Below are positions 3,228-5,212 of a stretch of 5,212 nucleotides of DNA, one piece after another. The stretch is from JAQVSH01 sp964451605. GTDB taxonomy: Bacteria; Bacteroidota; Bacteroidia; Bacteroidales; UBA4181. Positions within the stretch are counted from its first letter, which is position 1, and every line of letters begins with the position of its first letter. The stretch is from positions 1 through 5,212 of the forward strand of contig CAYVJA010000111.1 of assembly GCA_964451605.1 (NCBI GenBank), read 5' to 3'. Made by a program: the position numbers and the translations under genes. Below the pieces are notes generated by a model that worked only from the letters and a program-made list of their open reading frames with translations, did no database searches and was not told where the DNA came from.

Positions 3228-5212
3228 ATGAGTCTATCTAAAAAGTTGGTCTTGTCGCTTTGGGTTCTCTCTTCTTTCTGGTTGTCGCTTGGGGCGCAGG
3301 ATAAGTGGGAGAAGGCGTGGGACGATGTTACGGTAACCCAGATTAACAGGGAGGAGGCGCATACGCTGGCTATCCCTTTTGCTTCGGAAGGTGAGGTGTA
3401 TGCCAAAAGTATCGAGGAGTCGCCTTATTATTTGTCGCTCAACGGTATATGGAAGTTTAAGTGGGCTAAAGACCCTGCAGCCAAACCGGTCGGTTTCCAG
3501 GAGCCGGGGTTTAATACCTCCGACTGGGACGATATCCGGGTGCCGGCAGTGTGGCAGTTGTACGGGGTGCAAAACGGGAAAAATTGGGATAAACCCCTCT
3601 ATGTAAACACCCGCTATCCCTTTACCTACGACAAAGACTACAGTGTGATGGCCGACCGCAACGAAAGGATGACCTACAACAACGAGATGAAGAATCCGGT
3701 GGGAAGCTACCGGAGGGAGTTCACCTTTCCGGCCGATTGGAAAGGGCGTGACATCTACGTGCGGTTTAATGGTGCCGGACCTGGTTACTATCTGTGGGTG
3801 AACGGAAAACAGGTGGGCTACTCCGAGGACTCCTACCTCCCTTCCGAATTCAACATCACCCCCTATGTGCAGGAGGGAAAGAACAGTATCTCGGTGCAGA
3901 TCTATCGGTTCACCAGCGGATCTTTCCTCGAGTGTCAGGACTACTGGCGTTTTAGTGGTATCAGCCGCGATGTCTTTTTGTGGTCGGCTCCCACTACACA
4001 GATCCGCGACTATTTCTTCCAGACCGATCTGGATGCGCAGTACAAAGATGCCAAGGTGAAAATCGACGTTGAACTCACAGGCAAGGCGCTCACCTCCGGT
4101 AAGTTAACCGCAAAAATTCTGGATAAAAGCCAAAAGGTGGTGGCGCAAAAGGAGCTCACTTCGGCCAAAGTGGGGATGAATACCCTCGAAATGGACGTAG
4201 TGAATCCGGATAAGTGGAGCGCCGAAATCCCCAATCTCTACACGCTGGTACTTACCCTTCAGGAGGGTAACCGGAACCTCGACATCCGGGGAGGAAAAGT
4301 GGGATTCAAAGAGGTGGGCATCGGACCCAAAGGCGAACTGCTGATCAACGGGCAACGGATGGTATTTCACGGGGTTAACCGTCACGACTTTAGCGAGGTG
4401 GGGGGTCGTACCCTTACCAAAGCAGAGATGGAGATGGATATTAAAACCATGAAACGTTTGAATATCAACGCAGTCAGGACCTCTCATTATCCCAATAATC
4501 CCTACTTCTACGATTTGTGCAACACTTACGGACTCTACGTGTTGGCCGAAGCCAATGTGGAGACGCACGGAAACACCGGCCTCTCGGGCGTAGAGCTCTT
4601 CCGAAAACCGATGGTGGAACGCAACCACAATCATGTAAAGTGGATGCGCAACCAGGTAGCCATCTTTATGTGGTCGTACGGTAACGAGTCGGGCGGAGGC
4701 AACAACTTTGAATATGTGGAGAAGGCCATCAAGGCGCTCGACAAAACCCGCCTTACCCATTATGAGGGCAATAGCCGTTGGAGCGATGTAAGCAGCACCA
4801 TGTATGCCAATATCGACAATATAAAACGGATTGGCGAAGAGCGTCTTAAAGAGACTAACCCGCGCCCGCACATCCAGTGCGAGAATAGCCACGCCATGGG
4901 GAATGCCATGGGGAACGTACGCGAATTTTTCGATCTCTACGAAAACTACCCCGCGCTCACCGGCGAATTTATCTGGGACTGGAAAGATCAGGGCCTGAAA
5001 ATGCCGGTTCCGGGCAAACCCGGCCAGTTTTTCTGGGCCTACGGCGGCGATTTTGGCGACAATCCCAACGACGGCAGCTTCTGTACCAACGGGGTGATTT
5101 TTGCCGATTTTGGCTTGTCGGCCAAATCGTACAACACCAAAAAGATCTATCAGCCCATTGTCTTTTCCATGAAAGAGGATGGCAAAACCCTGGTGATGAA
5201 GAGCAAACTGGC
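3228..5212 (+). CDS. Secreted GH2 beta-galactosidase-like glycosidase (partial, 3' end outside window)
   Basis: The reading frame is open from ATG 3228 to the window edge: 661 codons of an enzyme family that usually has about 1,000-1,100 residues. Residues 1-23 form a signal peptide (KK, hydrophobic core, SLGA), so it acts in the periplasm or at the surface. The GH2 sugar-binding domain spans about 66-250 (LNGIWKF, VPAVWQLYGV, WVNGKQVGYSEDS, DYWRFSGISRDVFL), the Ig-like domain about 255-355, and the TIM barrel starts near 358. By comparison with E. coli LacZ, H386 (GVNRHDF), H420 (RTSHYPN) and E445/H447 (EANVETHG) match H357, H391 and E416/H418. E487 (GNESGGG) is the acid/base, Y526 (MYANID) matches Y503, E552 (CENSHAMGN) is the nucleophile, and IWDWKDQ at 582-588 matches the W568 region. 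All catalytic residues are present. It should cleave terminal beta-galactosides, but other GH2 specificities cannot be excluded. The C-terminal domains are not visible. It diverges from the WYL gene. Confidence 0.93.
   Translation, partial: MSLSKKLVLSLWVLSSFWLSLGAQDKWEKAWDDVTVTQINREEAHTLAIPFASEGEVYAKSIEESPYYLSLNGIWKFKWAKDPAAKPVGFQEPGFNTSDWDDIRVPAVWQLYGVQNGKNWDKPLYVNTRYPFTYDKDYSVMADRNERMTYNNEMKNPVGSYRREFTFPADWKGRDIYVRFNGAGPGYYLWVNGKQVGYSEDSYLPSEFNITPYVQEGKNSISVQIYRFTSGSFLECQDYWRFSGISRDVFLWSAPTTQIRDYFFQTDLDAQYKDAKVKIDVELTGKALTSGKLTAKILDKSQKVVAQKELTSAKVGMNTLEMDVVNPDKWSAEIPNLYTLVLTLQEGNRNLDIRGGKVGFKEVGIGPKGELLINGQRMVFHGVNRHDFSEVGGRTLTKAEMEMDIKTMKRLNINAVRTSHYPNNPYFYDLCNTYGLYVLAEANVETHGNTGLSGVELFRKPMVERNHNHVKWMRNQVAIFMWSYGNESGGGNNFEYVEKAIKALDKTRLTHYEGNSRWSDVSSTMYANIDNIKRIGEERLKETNPRPHIQCENSHAMGNAMGNVREFFDLYENYPALTGEFIWDWKDQGLKMPVPGKPGQFFWAYGGDFGDNPNDGSFCTNGVIFADFGLSAKSYNTKKIYQPIVFSMKEDGKTLVMKSKL

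Noticed and set aside
3234..3572. Minus-strand frame of 112 codons antisense to the GH2 N-terminus
   Set aside because: Shadow of the signal peptide and N-terminal GH2 domain; no motif, no independent start signal.
4104..4892. Minus-strand frame of 262 codons antisense to the GH2 gene
   Set aside because: It lies over the catalytic barrel of a GH2 gene whose motifs are all intact; codon bias of the sense gene keeps the antisense frame open. No domain recognised.

Overview
The window looks like a chromosomal segment of a Bacteroidota bacterium, most likely of the order Bacteroidales. The evidence is the gene families (DUF3788, DUF4419, a WYL regulator and a secreted GH2 enzyme), the lack of strong Shine-Dalgarno sequences, and a TAtcTTTa box in a ccgTATCTTTAgc context in front of the right-hand gene, which resembles the Bacteroidota -7 promoter element. 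The genus cannot be read from the sequence. There is no rRNA, tRNA, recognisable insertion sequence or CRISPR array.

Layout. Positions 1-113 hold a composite short repeat. Positions 129-560 (minus) encode a small DUF3788 protein. Positions 561-806 are non-coding and mostly repeats. Positions 807-1973 (minus) encode an exported DUF4419 protein, and 1998-2924 (minus) a WYL-domain transcriptional regulator; these two lie 24 bases apart and probably form an operon with the regulator first. Positions 2925-3227 are a divergent intergenic region filled with a second, larger copy of the composite repeat and ending in a probable promoter. From 3228 to the right edge (plus) runs a secreted GH2 beta-galactosidase-like enzyme, cut off by the window end after 661 codons.

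How the genes may work together. The GH2 enzyme would release terminal beta-linked sugars in the periplasm or at the cell surface. The WYL protein is a predicted DNA-binding regulator with a ligand-sensing domain and controls unknown targets; its own operon and the divergent GH2 gene are the nearest candidates. DUF4419 and DUF3788 have no established function. No SusC/SusD pair is in view, so a polysaccharide utilisation locus is not shown.

The most unusual content is the non-coding DNA. All three intergenic spaces carry related repeats: arrays of an 8-base unit TCTRGTGC, a GCGC-rich module, hairpins ending in GCACTAGAGCAC, and a 13-unit 7-base array. Same-orientation composite copies bracket the three minus-strand genes. 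The stop codons of two genes lie on repeat edges, and one repeat hairpin may supply the upstream box of the GH2 promoter.
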